DNA from: Natronomonas sp.
GTDB taxonomy: Archaea; Halobacteriota; Halobacteria; Halobacteriales; Haloarculaceae
Length of the DNA stretch: 6,194 bases
Reading direction: 5' to 3'
Assembly: GCA_007135435.1 (NCBI GenBank)
Contig: SLIW01000241.1
Span: 1 to 6,194 of the forward strand
Below, in pieces: positions 4,918 through 6,194 of this stretch. The notes beneath the pieces were generated by a model, which was not told the origin of the DNA, searched no databases, and was given only the letters and a program-made list of their open reading frames with translations. Within the stretch, counting starts at the first letter, position 1, and the number at the start of each line of letters is the position of its first letter. The position numbers were made by a program, and so were the translations under genes.

Positions 4918-5952
4918 TCAGACGTCGAGGCGCCGGAGGCGACCGGCGCCGAGCGCCGACGCGACGCCGCCGCCGACGAGGGTCGGCAACCAGTATATCG
5001 CGACGCGGTGGATCGCCACCGCCGCGGCGGCCGAGGCCGCGCTCACCCCCGCGAGCGGGACGAGGACCGCCACGAGTGTCGCCTCCACGCCGCCGAGACC
5101 TCCGGGGAGCGGGGTGACGCCGGCGACGGCGCCGAGCGGCACCGCGACGAGGACCACGGCGACCGGCGCGGCGACGCCCACCGAATACAGTGCCAGCCAC
5201 AGCGCAACCGCCTGGGCGAACCACCCCAGCGCAGAGTACCCGACCGCGGCGAGGAGCGTCCTCCGGTCTGCCGCGACGACCTCGAGCGCGCGGACGAACC
5301 CGTCTACGCGCGCCTCGACCGCGGTCCGCGAGGGTGCCTCGAGCCGAGGGACCCTGCCACCGATGGCCCGGGCGATCGGCGTGACCGCCGCGCCGACGAC
5401 CGCCGCGAGTCGTCGGCGGTTCGACCACGCCAGGTACGCCAGCGTCGGGAGGGCGGCGGCCAGACCGATGACGGCCGCCGTCGCCCACAGGAGCTCGCGT
5501 CCCAGGTCACCGAGCCAGAGGAAGACGACCCCCACGAGTGCGAGGGCCACCGAGGGGACGAGGTTCACCGCGTCGGCGCTGGCGATCGAGGCGAGGGCGG
5601 TCTCGTACTCGGTGTCCGCCGCCTCGGAGATCAGGAGCGCGCTGACCGGCTCGCCGCCCGCCTGGCCGAACGGGGTGACGTTGTTGGCGAACAGCGCCCC
5701 GGTGTAGACGGCCACCGCCCGGCGGAGAGGGATCGGTGCCGCCAGGGCGCGGAGGACGGTCCGGAGCGCCAGCGCCCACGCGGTCACCCACACCACCGCG
5801 GCGCCGACCACCGCGACCACGACGTCCGGTCGGGCCGTCGCGAGCGAGGCGACCAGGGCCTCGACGCCGACGAGCCACGCGAGCGCCGCGAGCACCGCCA
5901 GCGCTCCGAGGAACCCCGCGGCGACCGTCCGCACGTCGAGGACGGTGCGCAT
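4918..5952 (-). CDS. UPF0104/MprF-type polytopic membrane protein
   Basis: The 344-residue integral membrane protein belongs to the lysylphosphatidylglycerol synthase transmembrane superfamily (UPF0104, COG0392). Hydrophobic segments that look membrane-spanning lie near residues 10-30, 42-64, 80-92, 118-147, 152-176, 180-198, 232-258, 262-280, 291-313 and 315-337. A charged cytosolic-type stretch separates them around 199-230 (RVPRLEAPSRTAVEARVDGF). Two family signatures are present: FANNVTPFGQAGGEPVSALL (88-107) and GVTPLPGGLGGVEA (278-291). In bacterial MprF this domain flips aminoacylated lipids. No aminoacyltransferase domain is present, so transport or flipping of an archaeal lipid or lipid-linked sugar is only inferred. 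An ATG at 6057 would add 35 basic residues without membrane character. I prefer 5952 because it gives MRTVLDVRTVAAGFLGALAV and has a TATA-like heptamer 27 bases upstream. Strand direction points toward rps19e, 199 bp away, but that gene has its own promoter. Confidence 0.87.
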   Translation of the reverse strand: MRTVLDVRTVAAGFLGALAVLAALAWLVGVEALVASLATARPDVVVAVVGAAVVWVTAWALALRTVLRALAAPIPLRRAVAVYTGALFANNVTPFGQAGGEPVSALLISEAADTEYETALASIASADAVNLVPSVALALVGVVFLWLGDLGRELLWATAAVIGLAAALPTLAYLAWSNRRRLAAVVGAAVTPIARAIGGRVPRLEAPSRTAVEARVDGFVRALEVVAADRRTLLAAVGYSALGWFAQAVALWLALYSVGVAAPVAVVLVAVPLGAVAGVTPLPGGLGGVEATLVAVLVPLAGVSAASAAAAVAIHRVAIYWLPTLVGGGVASALGAGRLRRLDV

Positions 5953-5975
5953 ACCGGCGACTGGTCGGTCGGTCG

Positions 5976-5982
5976 CTTGAAG
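5976..5982 (-). promoter_or_regulatory. Weak TATA-like box of the UPF0104 gene
   Basis: CTTCAAG on the minus strand is centred 27 bases before the ATG at 5952. The sequence is a poor TATA box, but the position is right, and nothing similar precedes the alternative ATG at 6057. A short run of GGTC repeats (5963-5974) lies between the box and the start codon. Confidence 0.3.
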
Positions 5983-6089
5983 CCACCGGTGGAGGCGTCG
6001 CCGGTGTGTCGGGTGCCTCCATGGGGGGATAGTCGGCAACGTGGTCAGAGCGCTCATCTGGATCGGGTAACTCGACGCGCCGGCGGAGG

Positions 6090-6194
6090 GCCACTCCGCG
6101 GATCGATGGGGCCACTCCGCGGATCGATGGTGCCACTCCGCGGATCGATGGGGCCACTCCGCGGATCGATGGGGCCACTCCGCCGATCGATTGG
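6090..6194. repeat. Five 21-bp tandem repeats running to the window edge
   Basis: The units are 6090-6110, 6111-6131, 6132-6152, 6153-6173 and 6174-6194. Each reads GCCACTCCGCGG followed by ATCGATGGG. Units 1, 3 and 4 are identical, unit 2 differs at the last base, and unit 5 has two changes (CGCCG for CGCGG, ATTGG for ATGGG). Every unit holds two palindromes, TCCGCGGA and ATCGAT. The period equals two helical turns, so the palindromes face one side of the DNA. All six reading frames stay open across the array because 21 is a multiple of three; the minus strand would give heptapeptides such as APSIRGV or HRSAEWP. There are no spacers, so it is not CRISPR. It lies about 140 bp upstream of the UPF0104 start and may continue beyond the window. 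Protein-binding array or recent slippage product are both possible. Confidence 0.92.

Noticed and set aside
4754..5707. A 317-codon plus-strand open frame
   Set aside because: It is antisense to the UPF0104 membrane protein gene, and its Ser/Thr/Ala/Arg-rich product has no motif.
5507..6178. Minus-strand frame starting with APSIRGV heptads
   Set aside because: It overlaps the UPF0104 gene in another frame. After the repeats it becomes Arg/Pro/Gly-rich without motifs, and the heptads follow simply from the 21-bp repeat.
6090..6194. CRISPR array
   Set aside because: The 21-bp units abut directly with no unique spacers.

Overview
The window looks like chromosomal DNA of a haloarchaeon (class Halobacteria). 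It is very GC-rich, and the proteins are strongly acidic. Several genes have an AT-rich TATA-like box about 25-30 bases before the ATG with almost no leader. The gene set includes archaeal markers: ribosomal protein S19e, a PDCD5-like DNA-binding protein, and an archaeal PP-loop protein. I cannot assign a genus.

Layout. Left end, plus strand: the 3' end of rdgB (nucleotide pool sanitation, 1-266), a possible 36-residue ORF (288-398), and a complete short-chain dehydrogenase (468-1250). Everything from 1283 to the right end is on the minus strand. Reading with transcription from right to left: a polytopic UPF0104/MprF-type membrane protein (4918-5952), preceded by five 21-bp tandem repeats that run off the window edge (6090-6194); rps19e (4263-4718); a PDCD5/TFAR19 homologue (3779-4132); a PP-loop ATPase-type protein (3152-3769); a 3' array of five related hairpins (3019-3185); a one-RCK-unit TrkA protein (2229-2882); and a two-gene unit of a 31-residue protein (1887-1982) overlapping a PIN-like protein with an Asp/His-rich N-terminus (1283-1897). 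The SDR and PIN-like genes converge with a 32-bp gap.

How the genes fit together. rps19e, the PDCD5 homologue and the PP-loop gene form a translation-associated group. The last two are 9 bp apart and probably co-transcribed. TrkA is the cytosolic NAD-binding regulator of a potassium system, important in a salt-in organism, but no transporter subunit is present here. The small ORF and PIN-like gene are translationally coupled and resemble a toxin-antitoxin arrangement, although the upstream protein is very short.

No CRISPR array, transposase, integrase, tRNA or rRNA was seen. The most distinctive structure is the hairpin array. Its loops covary, and on the minus strand each carries a C(GNA)G triloop flanked by GA/GA. 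The last hairpin supplies the C-terminus of the PP-loop protein. The unassigned gaps 4719-4917 (apart from the rps19e box) and 4133-4262 (apart from the PDCD5 promoter) show nothing else I can support.
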